Shown one piece after another: positions 11,530 to 22,027 of a stretch of DNA of 64,000 bases (position 1 is its first letter; the number at the start of each line of letters is the position of its first letter). A program made the translations under genes and the position numbers. This DNA comes from Turnera subulata (Eukaryota > Streptophyta > Magnoliopsida > Malpighiales > Passifloraceae). A model generated the notes under the pieces. It saw only the letters and a program-made list of their open reading frames with translations, did not search any database and had not been told where the DNA came from. The stretch is taken from NCBI GenBank assembly GCA_028386065.3, contig JAKUCV010006716.1, positions 1-64,000 of the forward strand. The letters run 5' to 3'.

Positions 11530-13589
11530 TCAGTGAGGTTGGGGAGGCACCGTCCGCCGATCCACGTCCATACTAGAGCTGGATGCACCAGGAGAGAAAA
11601 TCATGTTGTGGCACTCTTCTCCCAGAACCACTGCCGTGTGATTCTGAGATCGATGGAGACGAGCTTGGGTAGGTGGGTTAAAATTGGAGGAGATGATAGG
11701 ATAACTGGTAGGGGGAGGGGGGCGAGAGGGGCCGGAACCTGGGGTATCAAAGGTATGGGGATTGGTTGGGACATTAGATACGTCTTTGAGAGTCTGTCGT
11801 CGAGGGTTGTCCCTAGCTGCAAGTTTTGGAATTTTTAGGGGTTGGGTTTTCTTGGTGGATTGCTTTTGGAGTCTCGCTGTCTGTTTGCCAGCTGACTTCC
11901 TAACAGACCCATCCCAGATGAAGTTTTGGAGAGTGGGTAGAGCGGGGGGTGGACCAGAAGGACTTTGGACCTCAACGGTAGCTGTAGATTGTGAGGGTGG
12001 GGTGACGGTGGTTGTGTCAAGTGGTATGGCCTCGGGTTCCGTCTCTAAGGTGCAGGAGGATGCAACAGTGTCAGGTCGATGGGTCTGCACGGGATCCTCC
12101 TCGGGAGAACGACTGAGGATGTGGAACCGGTTTTGTGGGCGACTGGTGTTGGAAAGTGGTGGGGGTTCATCCATCTAGTTCATCATGTTTTCTGGGCTGA
12201 CCGGTTGCCTCTAGGATGGGCGTCGAGAGCACTTTGGTACGTTCATCCAAGCTCCCCTCCCATTGTGGATTGTGGCTTCCGTTCCTACAAAATCCATAGG
12301 GGTTGCTCCAGACGTATCGGTAGTAATGTTCCGGCTATGGGCAGCTTCCGGAAAAACTAAAATGCTGTGACCTGGTTTCCCACATATATAGCATATATTG
12401 GGCAAGGCCTCATAACTGACTTTGATAGGTTCGCCATCAAAATAAACTTCCCCCTTCAGGGGTTTTGTTAAATCAAGGCATACAGCAATTCTAGCAAATT
12501 TGGCTCGACTAGGGTTAGAAGTGTTACCGTCAAGCGTAACTGTTCTGCCCACCATGTTGCCAAGTTGACGTAGAATTCTGGAGTGGTATCGATTGGTTGG
12601 GAAGTCAGGAAATTGGATCTACGCCACTATGGAGTCAATTGTCCCGGTAGATGCTCGGAAGCTCGGAGACCAAGGTTGCACGCTAAGGACACTGCCATAG
12701 ATGCTCCATGGTCCGTTAGTCAAGGCATGGATGTAATCCTCCGAAGCCCAGAACCGTACCAAGTAGAAATTATTTTCAAGATCGATGATCTTGAAAGGTC
12801 CGGTTGGCTTCCAAATGAGCTGTAATTGTGCGTGCAACGCTTTAAAGCCGATATATCGCCCATACAACTTGATCACCACCGCGTTTTCCCATTGTTTGTC
12901 CAACCAGGCTTTAAAAAGATCGGACAAAACCAGATTAGCAACCCCATTGATGTCGGTCATCATCAAGTCTTCTTCTTCGTACTCAGCTTCACCCTCAAGT
13001 TCCCATGGGTCGGATTGGTACAACGGGTTAGACCCAGCCAATAAAGAATCCCGATAGTTTAGGGTAGCTTCGTTCATTGTCACATCTGGTGTGGAGGAGG
13101 CATGAGGAAGCTGTGGGTGCATGGAGGCGTCGACCGGTGTTGACTGCACGCCCGGTGGAGAACCCGTCGAAGTTGGAAGCGAAGTCATGACCGGGAGGTG
13201 AATATCCACTCCCTTGTCGCTGCTAATTGGAACTCCCGTGGCATCAGGATGGGACGACGTCAGAGTTGCACCAAGGAAGGCAGTAGGTGACAGTGGACGC
13301 GCGGGCGGCGGGAGAGCAAAGGAAGAAATTGGACCGCCGGTGATTGAGGTAGGATCACCGGTGTTGGCGGCTGCTGGCGGGATGGGGAACTGCATTTGAG
13401 GGTGTGGCCGGCCTGTCTGGGCGGAGGCGGCGACGGTGAGTGGATCCGGTCGCTGGAGGGGGCTGACCTGTCGCGTGAGCGTGACCTCTTTCGCTGAACT
13501 GGGCTGCTCTCCTCCGGTGGGATCCGGGCTTGGCGGGTGACGCGGTCAACGGTCGGCTCATCTGCCTCAAAGGTCGCCTCCGTGGCCAT
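11530..13589 (-). pseudogene. LINE ORF1 (DUF4283 + degenerate zinc knuckle), broken
   Basis: The likely start is ATG at 13589 (MATEATFEADEP), then a frameshift near 13400. From there one frame runs to the stop at 11530, interrupted by three TAG codons (12619-12621, 12211-12213, 12175-12177). Comparison with the plus-strand LINE places the first TAG at a tryptophan, and the other two also fit Trp. The DUF4283 part contains WLDKQWENAVVIKLYGR, IIDLENNFYLVRFW and GPWSIYGSVLSVQPW. The zinc knuckle reads CYICGKPGHSILVF, so the last metal ligand of C-X2-C-X4-H-X4-C is replaced by Phe. ORF1 proteins bind the element's RNA. The tail is proline- and serine-rich. This copy cannot make a full protein. 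Confidence 0.85.
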
Positions 13590-13989
13590 CGGGGACTGGA
13601 GGAGCAGCCGGCGTTGGCTGCATGGATGCGGTGGCCTGGGCGCGTGGATCGGGGGAGCCGTGGTGGAGGACGCTTGAGGGGCACGTTCTGACGCTGTCCC
13701 CATCGGGCTCCATGCCCTCCGATGGCATGCCCATGACCGCGGCGACCGGAAAGCTGGGGATCGGAGGCGGCACGCGCACCAAGGGCGCAACGCGTGTGGG
13801 TTCAGTAGTCTTCAAGGCTGTACTGCTTCTGCAAGACCGTCTCTGGCTGGGCTTGATAGAGGAGTCCGGTTCCAAGGCTGCACACAGGGAGAGGGCTAGC
13901 TCCTCAGGCCGAGCATGGCCTCGCCGGAGTAGGCCGGGATCTAAACGGGAAATGGTTTTGGTTTTTTTTTTTTACTGTGTTTTACTGTA

Positions 13990-15157
13990 GCACGAAAATG
14001 AGGTTTCTGATTGACATGTTATAGATTGTGTTGTAACATCAAACAAAGCGTGAAAGTGATCAAAAACAGCTAAGGACGGAAGAACTAGTTAGAGAGTGCA
14101 GAACAACTAAAATTATTTGCCTTGCAGAATTAATTTTAGAATTTGTAAAAATTGTGAATAAAATATGCACAATAATATCAAATATAACGATTCTAATCTG
14201 TTTGATTCAAGTCGCCCTACCTTAACAAAATTAAAATCATGAGTCTAGAATCTGGATTGAATACTGTTAATTACAACAATAATATTCGGAAACGGTCGTG
14301 GCTATACTTTGATTTTTTCTTCTATCGGTTTTGTTCTTATCAATAATAGAGCCAATACTGTTATTAAATATTCCCATTGTTTCCTTATGGAAATTTGTGG
14401 CTCAGACAAAAATATACTGCAACTGTGCCTTTAATTCTAAACTAAGTTCAATCCTGGCCCACCAGTGAATAACAAATAAACGATTCTCAGTTTCTGTACA
14501 AATCAATCTGGTTAGAATGAATAAAATCCTTGTTTAACAAAAAGAATGAATCAAACCTTTTAAAAGTGCGTTTTCTCCATAAATTGCAACCAGTCATGAT
14601 CACTTTTAAGCTGGTTATCGTGAATTTTGTTTCAATGGACCTGCTAGACATCAAACTTTTGCACTCCTCCTACTATTCTTAAAAGGACTAGTTTTACAGT
14701 CTGTTTGAAATATCGAGACAAAGGGAAGGGAGTAGAATGAATGGGGAGGAAAAGAATGAGAATGATAAAAAGGAAAAAATTTTGACTTTAAATATTAATT
14801 AAAGAGAAAGAAAGGAGATAGCAGGTAATATTTTTAAATTACATAAATATCTTTATTTATATATTTTTTTAAATATAAAAGGTCAATTAAAAAAATTTTA
14901 AATCATCAGTTAATTTTAAAATTTCTCTTCCCTCCATTTCCTACCGTGAAACATTTTAAGAGGGGGTGAAGGTTAAAAAACAATAATGCTAAAGTTTTTC
15001 CACTGAGTCTTACAAACTTATGTGGCCAATCACAAAGTTCTTTACTCATAAACTTTTCGGATTTCTTTCCCTTCCAATTTTTTTGCCTCCTTCCTTTTTA
15101 TCTTTCCCTTTACAAATCTAGGTTTAGTTTTTTCTCCAATAAAATTAAGGTCTCCCT
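13990..15157. other. Inter-element spacer, no gene recognised
   Basis: AT-rich DNA between the two LINE-type insertions, including an A/T-rich low-complexity stretch at ~14750-14930. I see no coding sequence or RNA gene. Confidence 0.5.
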
Positions 15158-15310
15158 AGTTTAGTGAGCAAAGGCTGGAACTCTCATATTTCTGGCTCTT
15201 ATCAATACAAGGCAGTCTTTAAGTTGAAAGCTACAAGGAAAATCCTTAAATCATGGTTCTGGAGCAAGCAAATAAATGCAAGAAGGCAAATTCAGAATCT
15301 CATGAGCTCT
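15158..15310 (+). pseudogene. Old LINE ORF2 fragment split by a younger LINE (left half)
   Basis: The plus strand encodes FKLKATRKILKSWFWSK and INARRQIQNLMSS, like the linker between endonuclease and reverse transcriptase in plant LINE ORF2. The reading continues after the younger element: 21369-21423 encodes MSSLNELDDVPYTDEVIK and a stop, in the same frame once the intervening LINE and one target-site copy are removed. This shows nested insertion. Confidence 0.65.
15294..15310 (+). repeat. Target-site duplication, left copy
   Basis: AGAATCTCATGAGCTCT here and AGAATCTTATGAGCTCT at 21361-21377 differ at one base. The first AG may belong to the poly-A tail on the right side, so the duplication is 15-17 bp. 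Confidence 0.88.
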
Positions 15311-15409
15311 AATGATGGGTCAATCGTAGTTCCAAAACTCTTTTTCTCTATGCATTTTGTTGACGGAAAACACTTAAGAAATTACGTTTCACCCCCGGAA
15401 ACTTAACCC

Positions 15410-17213
15410 ATGCCCCAGATTGACGGGAAATGCTCAGAACCATCCCCGGAATCTCTTGGCGACCCCCCTGGAAACATGGCAACTGACAGAACAACCAAGA
15501 AAGTTCGACTTAAAGAGGCTGAAGATCTAACTCCTCCACCTAATGTTGAACCCTTATTCGATCCTGTTCCATCTTACAAGGACAAGTTAGCCTCTGGCCC
15601 TTTTGCCAGTTGTGAAAAAGATTCTTGGCTGGAAGACGAGGAGGTTGTGTTCGAAGAAGGCGATATAGTGGTGGAAGAAGGCGACGATGGTATGTCGGTG
15701 AAACTGTCGGAAGCTTTCAAGAGCCGACTCAACAAACCCTGGGAGAATGCTGTGATAGTGAAGCTCATGGGTAAGACCATCGGGTATAGGATGTTGCACA
15801 CGAAGATTCAGACCTTATGGAAACCCTCCAGTCCGTTTAGAATTGTAGATCTGGACAATAACTTCTATATTGTCCGCTTCTAGAACCAGGCCGACTACTA
15901 CCATGCCCTTGTCGACGGGCCCTGGGTGATTTTTTGGAGTGTCCTGTCTGTGCAACCTTGGACTCCTCAATTTAACCCGGCTAGAGACTCAGTGGATAAG
16001 GTGGTTTGCTGGGTACGGTTCTCGGGCCTATCTCCAAATCGATATCACTCTCAGGTACTCACCACAATGGGTAACGTAGTGGGTTCAACTATGAAGATTG
16101 ACTCAAAAACTGAGAAAGCGCAGCGAGGAAAATTTGCTAAGATTGCGGTAGCTGTGGATTTAACGAAACCGCTGAAGGGTGTTGTAAGGCTGGATGAGGA
16201 GGATATTCAAGTGTCCTATGAGGGTCTACCCACCATTTGCTATATATGTGGTAGAATCGACCATAGCTCCCTTGCTTGCCCTCTGAGACAACCAATCATG
16301 GAGAGTGTGAATCCTTCTGGTCCGGCGGATGCCTCTCCAGAACCGGTACGACATGAGAAGGACTCGAAATCTGCTGCTGGGAATCAAAGTTCAGGTACTC
16401 TCAAACTGGGGGAGTGGATGAATGTCTCCACTAGACCCCGGAGGAACTGGCGACGTCCGATGGAGGGTCATCAGGCCAACAGCGGCACTGCCACTGCCCC
16501 TTTCTCCTATAACAAGTTTGATGCTCTATTCACAGAGGAACCCCTCACCCCAAGCCAACCCTAAGTCCTCCACATCGCCAACCACCCCCATGAACTCTCA
16601 GCCTATCCAATTCAAAACCCAAGTTCCACACGCCCAGACGCAGACCCCCCGCCAGCCCAAATCCAAATCTGGATCGGGCAAGAAGATCACCACCCCGAAA
16701 ACACCCCCTGGCCCTCAAAAAATACTACCCAATCGTGCACCATTGAAAGAAATATCTAATTTCTCCCCTAGTGTCCCAAGCCCAGCACAATCTTCCAGGA
16801 CTAAAAACATCAAAGACATCCCATCCAGAAACACAGTTGGGCAAGGAATTCCACAGAAACCTCAAGACAAGCTCTCCTCCCCTCACACTGTTGCCATTCT
16901 TGATGAGTCCTACCACTCTATGATCATTGATGGGCCTTCTTGCCTTGATTCATCTTCGGTGTCGTATGGTAACCCTCCCGAAGATCATGTCCCTGTTCTA
17001 AACCCAGAACCGGTGACTCTTGCTAAACCCCCTGATCCTTCCCCCGTGACTCTTGGCCTTTTTGGCCCTTGCCCTATGGACGTAAGCGATTTTGATGATG
17101 ATGTGATGGCGGTTGACTCTCACCTGAGCGAACAAACCAGATATGAAATTGTTGATGGTTTGAGTGCAGTTGCTGCCCAAGAGGAGGGTCTTGGCTCCCC
17201 CAATTCGGCCTAA
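15410..17213 (+). pseudogene. LINE ORF1: DUF4283 + CCHC zinc knuckle, broken
   Basis: The first frame starts at ATG 15410; ATG 15476 (MATDRTTKKVRLKEAE) is an alternative that lines up with the related minus-strand element. DUF4283 contains WENAVIVKLMGKTIGY, FRIVDLDNNFYIVRF and GPWVIFWSVLSVQPW. A TAG at 15881-15883 sits where the related element has Trp. The zinc knuckle CYICGRIDHSSLAC is intact (C-X2-C-X4-H-X4-C). A frameshift near 16540 moves the reading to another frame, which continues as a proline- and serine-rich tail to 17213. The family role is RNA binding in the retrotransposition particle. Confidence 0.88.
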
Positions 17214-17258
17214 GTCGATTCCTTGCTGTACAGTTCCTTCTCTTTTATCTTATTTTAT

Positions 17259-20200
17259 ATGTTATCAATCCTATCTTGGAATTGCCAGGGGGCTGGCAAA
17301 ACACAGTTTAAAGAACACATTGGAGGAATGGAAAAGACAGTTCAAACCAGAAATTGTGGTGGTAGTTGAACCAAGAATAAGTGGAAATCGGGCTCTGCGA
17401 GTCATCCGTAAACTCAGCTTTACAAAGTCCCATCGAGTGGATGCTAGGGGGTTTGCTGGAGGTGTGTGGCTGCTATAGATGGGAGATCTGGTGTAAATCT
17501 CGGTGATCTACAGCCACCCTCAATTTATCCATGCACGGGTGACAACCTCCTCAGAGTGCTTTGTGTTAACAGCTATATACGGTAGTCCCCAAGAGAAGTG
17601 GCAACGGTTTTTATGGCAGAATTTAGAAGCCCTAGCGAATTGCATATCTGAGCCTTAGTTACTGCTTGATGATTTTAATGCGGTCTTGGCCGGAACAGAA
17701 AGGAGAAATAGGCATGGACGAGATGGAGTAGCTAATGACCGTTTTCTAAAGTGTGTGAATGAAACTAAACTGATTGACCTTGGGTTTTCTGGATCGCAGT
17801 TTACTTGGAAACGAGGGGGAGACTCTGACAAGCTTGATCGAATGCTGGGAAATCTCCTTTGGTTAAATCAATTTCCTGACTCATATGTTACCCATCTCCC
17901 GATGCTTGCTTCAGATCACAGACCTATACTCCTACGAACTGCTACGGCTTCTAGGGTAGTTCAAGAGAAGCGAATCTTTCAATTTCAAGCAAGCTGGGCC
18001 TCACATACAGATTTTAAACGATTTGTTTCAGAGGCTTGGGTATAGGCAAGTCTTTGGTAACATCCACAATAAGAAGCGAAAGTTGATGTCTAGGCTGAAC
18101 GGCATCCAACGCTATCTAGAATGGCGTCCTTCCAGGTTCCTTTCTAATCTTGAATTGGAACTAAGATTGGATTTGGAAAGCCTACTTTTTCAGGAGGAAT
18201 TATTGTGGTTGCAAAAGTCGAGAAGTAAATGGCTCAAGGCAGGGGATAGAAATACGGCATTCTTCCATGTTTCGGCTAAAGTAAAAGAGAGGAAGAGTCG
18301 AGTCTTGATGCTAAAGGGAGAAGATGGTGCTTGGGTGATAGAACCTGATCCCATGCGAGTCATAGCTACTAAGTACTTTAAGGAGCTATTCAAAGAGGAG
18401 GCGCCTCAACCGGTTTCTTGCTTAGCAACAAGGGACCTCCCATGCCTTTCTAATGTGGAGGCAGAAGGACTCATTGCTCCAGTCACGGAGGAAGAGGTCA
18501 AAAATGTAATCTTCCAAATGGGGGGTCTTAAATCCCCGGGACCTGATTGACTTAATCCACTGTTTTATCAATCACAATGGGATACGGTGAAAGGAGGGGT
18601 AGTTGAATTTGTGCAAAAAGTCTTTAGAGAGGGCTTTTGGGACCAGCGAGTCAACAAGACATACATTACTTTGATCCTGAAAGTGCCCAACCCTACTCAA
18701 ATGGCCCAATTTAGGCCTATTGGCCTTTGCAATATCCTATACAAAGCCATCACAAAGGTCATGACCTCTCGAATTCAGCCATTAATGGAGAATCTTATTC
18801 ATCCCACACAAACAAGCTTTGTTCCGGGTCGACAAATAACCAATAACGTTATTATCCTACAAGAGGCGATGCACACAATGCGGGTGAAGAAGGAGGGAAG
18901 GCAATTTATGGCAATCAAGGTGGATCTTGAAAAGGCATATGATAGTTTGAGGTGGCCTTTTATCCGGGAAACCCTTCAAGCTGCGAACTTTCCACAACAT
19001 TTGGTGGAGCTAATTATGAAGTGTGTCACCACTTCATCATTGGAAATCCTTTGGAATGGGTGTCCGTCAGATCCATTTTCCCCGGAAAGAGGCATTAGGC
19101 AAGGCGACCCAATCTCTCCCTACCTTTTTGTACTTTGTATGGAGAGACTTGGCCACCTTATCCAAACTGCAGTGGAAGAAGGCAAATGGAAACCAATCAA
19201 TCTCAGCAGAGGGGGACCAGATTTAACTCACATCTTCTTTGTCGATGACCTCATCCTATTTGCTGAAGCAAGTTTGGATCAAGTGGCAGTGATAAAGCAA
19301 TGTCTGAGAACCTTTTATGAAGCATCAGATGAGAGAGTTAGTACAGCCAAAACTAAGGTCTTTTGCTCAAAAAATGTTCCCGGGCGGATTGCTAGGAGAC
19401 TAAGCCGATGGTTAGGATTCTCTCTCACTTCCAACTTTGAGAGATATCTCGGAGTCCCGGTAATTCATGGCAGAGTAACTAAAGACACATACAAGCATGT
19501 GGTGGAAAAAGTGGAGAAGAGGTTGAGTGGGTGGAAAAGCAGCAATCTCTCGTTGGCAGGTCGTGTAACCTTAGCTAAATCAGTGATTGCTGCGCTACCC
19601 GTATACACTATGCAATCGGTATGGCTACCAAGATCTGTTTGTGATAGATTGGACAGCCTATGTAGGCAATTCATCTGGGGATCGAACGCCGAGAGGAAGA
19701 AGGTTCACTTAGTGAGTTGGGGTAAAATTTGTCAACCGAAGGAGAGAGGGGGATTGGGATTTAGACAAACACGAACGAAGCTGCGCTTATGAAGTTGGCT
19801 TGGCGACTCATTTCAAACCCACATGCACTTTGGGCAAGAGTCCTCCGAGCTAAATACTTCAGGAGGACGGATCCTATCCCTGAGGAGTTGAAGGGTCGAT
19901 ATGGTTCTAGTACATGGCGTGCAGTGTGTAAAGTGTGGCCGACTATTCGAAACTCTATTTCCTAGTTTGTGGGCAATGGACAAACTGTGAGGTTCTGGAA
20001 AGATCGCTGGCTAAATATTGAAGGGTGCCTCCTAGATTATGTTGTAGCTCCGGTTCCCCAGGACCTTCATGAAGAGAAACTCATAGATTATATTGATGAT
20101 GACAATCTCTGGTTGTAGGAAAGAATCCAGAATTTTATCCTAGAGATCATCTCACAACAAATCTGGACACAACTTTCGCCCACAGATCGTCGAGGTGAAG

Positions 20201-21294
20201 ACCGGGTAAAATGGGTTCATGAGCCTAAAGGGCAGTTCTCACTGCAGTCGGATTATCTGAATTTGAATCAACACACTTGGAACCCTCCGGAGAAAGTCTG
20301 GAAAGCAATCTGGTCTTGGAAAGGTCCCTTAAGGGTGTGCAGTTTCTTATGGTTAGTATGTCACAATCGTCTACTAACGAATGAGATGAGACATGCACGC
20401 AATATGGATCCTTCTCCTCTCTGTCCTCGATGCTTGACAGTTCCAGAGACCCTTCTTCATATGTTAAGAGACTGTAGCTTTGCTAAGGATGTGTGGGTAA
20501 GTCTGGGCGTAACCCTACACAATCACTTCTTCACTGAGTCTAATTTGTGTGTTTGGCTTTTGTCTAACATTGAGAGGACTGATTCGAAAGATGCAAAATC
20601 CCCATGGAAGCTGATTTTTGGCATTTGCTGCTGGAAATTATGGTTGTGGAGAAATTGCTTTGTATTTGAAATTAGTCAAGACATTCCAAATAATCCCAGA
20701 AGGTTGGTGCTTGCTTATGCTCGTGAGGTGGCTGCCTCAGCGGTGGTGCTGCAAGACGTTTTATACCCCTGTCCGGTTGCAGTGACAAGGGATGTGCACT
20801 GGATCCCACCACCGAGAGGGAGTTTGAAGATGAATGTTGTTGGTGTTGCTCCACATACAACTGATATTGCAGCTGCCAGGGGAGTTTTAAGAGACAGTTA
20901 CGAAAACTGGATTGCTGGTTTTTCTCTTAACTTGGGGGCCTGTTCTCCCTTCAAAACTGAGTTGTTTGCCATACTTGAGGGCATGCGAGTGGCTTGGTCA
21001 ATGAACTACTCTTCGGTCTTGCTTGAATCGGATTGTCTGGTGGCTGTGCAATGGATAAACGAAGAGGTAGATACTGATGCTGTGCTAGACAACATCTTGT
21101 GGGAAATTAAATCCTTTGTAAAGAAACCTTGGAATGTCTTCATTTCCTTTGTGCATAGAGAGGCCAATAAATGTGCTAACTTTTTAGCAGAATTGGCCTC
21201 TCAACGTCAGTCAGGATTGGTCGTCTTTCAGGACCCTTCGGTAGGAATCTGTCACCTACTGGAGCGGGATAGAGACTTCATGGTCATACCCTGA
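17259..21294 (+). pseudogene. LINE ORF2: endonuclease, reverse transcriptase, zf-RVT, RNase H, broken
   Basis: Starts MLSILSWNCQGAG (17259), shifts frame near 17290, and runs through an APE-type endonuclease. Its GDFN motif is changed to DDFN (LLLDDFNAVL) while the SDH motif (LASDHRPILL) is kept. TAG stops at 17476 and 17656 sit at expected Trp positions, and a TAA lies near 17497. After a shift near 18030 comes reverse transcriptase: KSPGPD then TGA (18548), FRPIGLCNILYKAI, KVDLEKAYDSL, GIRQGDPISPYLF and the catalytic FVDDLILF (usual FADD). Another shift near 19770 leads to TAGs at 19963 and 20116. Then zf-RVT (CPRCLTVPETLLHMLRDC) and an RNase H domain in which the first catalytic Asp is Val (LKMNVVGVA) and the last is Asn (ANKCANFLAE). 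Not functional. Confidence 0.9.
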
Positions 21295-21360
21295 CCCCTA
21301 GGTGTTGCATTTTGTATTTTACGTAGTAATAAAAATCTTCTAGATTCAAAAAAAAGAAAA

Positions 21361-21377
21361 AGAATCTTATGAGCTCT
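21361..21377 (+). repeat. Target-site duplication, right copy
   Basis: Right copy of the LINE target-site duplication. The older LINE fragment resumes here and ends in a TAG at 21421-21423. Confidence 0.88.
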
Positions 21378-21418
21378 TTGAACGAACTAGATGATGTTCC
21401 TTACACTGATGAGGTCAT

Positions 21419-21762
21419 CAAATAGAAATCGATACACCAGTGGTAATTTGATTTCTCGGGTGGTTGGGTTGGTCATAAACTTTTCTTTTTTTTTTATATA
21501 ACTCCTCCTCACAATGTAAATTTGCTCCCTTTGATTTTAATCTTTTTATATTAGTCCTTATTACTATATAAAATAATTTTCTATTAGCCTTCTTCAAACA
21601 TAAATGTAAACGATAAATAACACCATAACAAATATGTAAATGCTTTTATGCAAGTTTTTATTTGCCATCCAAATTCATTCCACTCCAATATTTTTATGCA
21701 AGGCTAGGCGTTTATTGTTCTCCTTTTGTTTTTTTTATTTAAATTTAAACAACTCACGGAAA
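21419..21762 (+). repeat. Direct repeat copy 2 (right border of retroelement cluster)
   Basis: Second copy of the repeat at 10791-11125, same orientation. Shared blocks include TATATAACTCCTCC, TTAGCCTTCTTCAAACATAA and AAATGCTTTTATGCAAG. It starts exactly where the old LINE ORF2 fragment ends, so it may be an element inserted there, or the older fragment may be part of a larger unit. Confidence 0.8.
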
Positions 21763-22027
21763 CCATCTGGTCTGATTTTTCAATATCTTTTCTTTTTTTT
21801 TTTCTTCCTTATATAAATGTTTTCTATTTTATTTTTGTCAATAAAAAAAAGTCACATTAAATGGAATCGGTCCAACCAAACGAGTTAAACCGAAGAATAA
21901 GAAAGATGAGGTGGTTAAATACCGGTTTTCCGGGTAGAATGTTTTGTGAACCCCAAAGCAGAGCGAAGAACTAGAAGAGAAGGCAACGATTCTGCTGCTG
22001 CAAGCAGCGAAGCAGAGAGAAAGGGCC

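Larger units (their letters stand above)
11287..13950 (-). mobile_element. ORF1-only LINE-type element (DUF4283), minus strand
   Basis: Read on the minus strand, the element starts near 13950 and carries a DUF4283/zinc-knuckle ORF1. It then goes directly into a ~240 bp 3' UTR and ends TTCCTGGTTTCGACC followed by an A-rich tail (11287-11297). No endonuclease or reverse-transcriptase sequence follows ORF1, so it is either an internally deleted LINE or a non-autonomous derivative. The 5' limit is approximate and I found no convincing target-site duplication. Confidence 0.7.
15311..21360 (+). mobile_element. Near full-length LINE (L1-type, DUF4283 ORF1 + ORF2), nested insertion
   Basis: A ~6.05 kb non-LTR retroelement bounded by a 15-17 bp target-site duplication and ending in an A-rich tail (AAAAAAAAGAAAAAG just before 21363). 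It has ~100 bp of 5' leader, ORF1, a short spacer, then ORF2 with endonuclease, reverse transcriptase, zf-RVT and RNase H. Several TAG stops, one TGA and at least four frameshifts make it inactive. It is inserted in an older LINE fragment. Confidence 0.92.

Noticed and set aside
13622..13990. Plus-strand ORF over the minus LINE ORF1
   Set aside because: GC-rich shadow frame of the minus-strand element, no family resemblance.
10791..21762. LTR retrotransposon with ~330 bp LTRs
   Set aside because: Repeat ends are not TG...CA, no primer-binding site or gag-pol lies between, and the contents are independent non-LTR elements.
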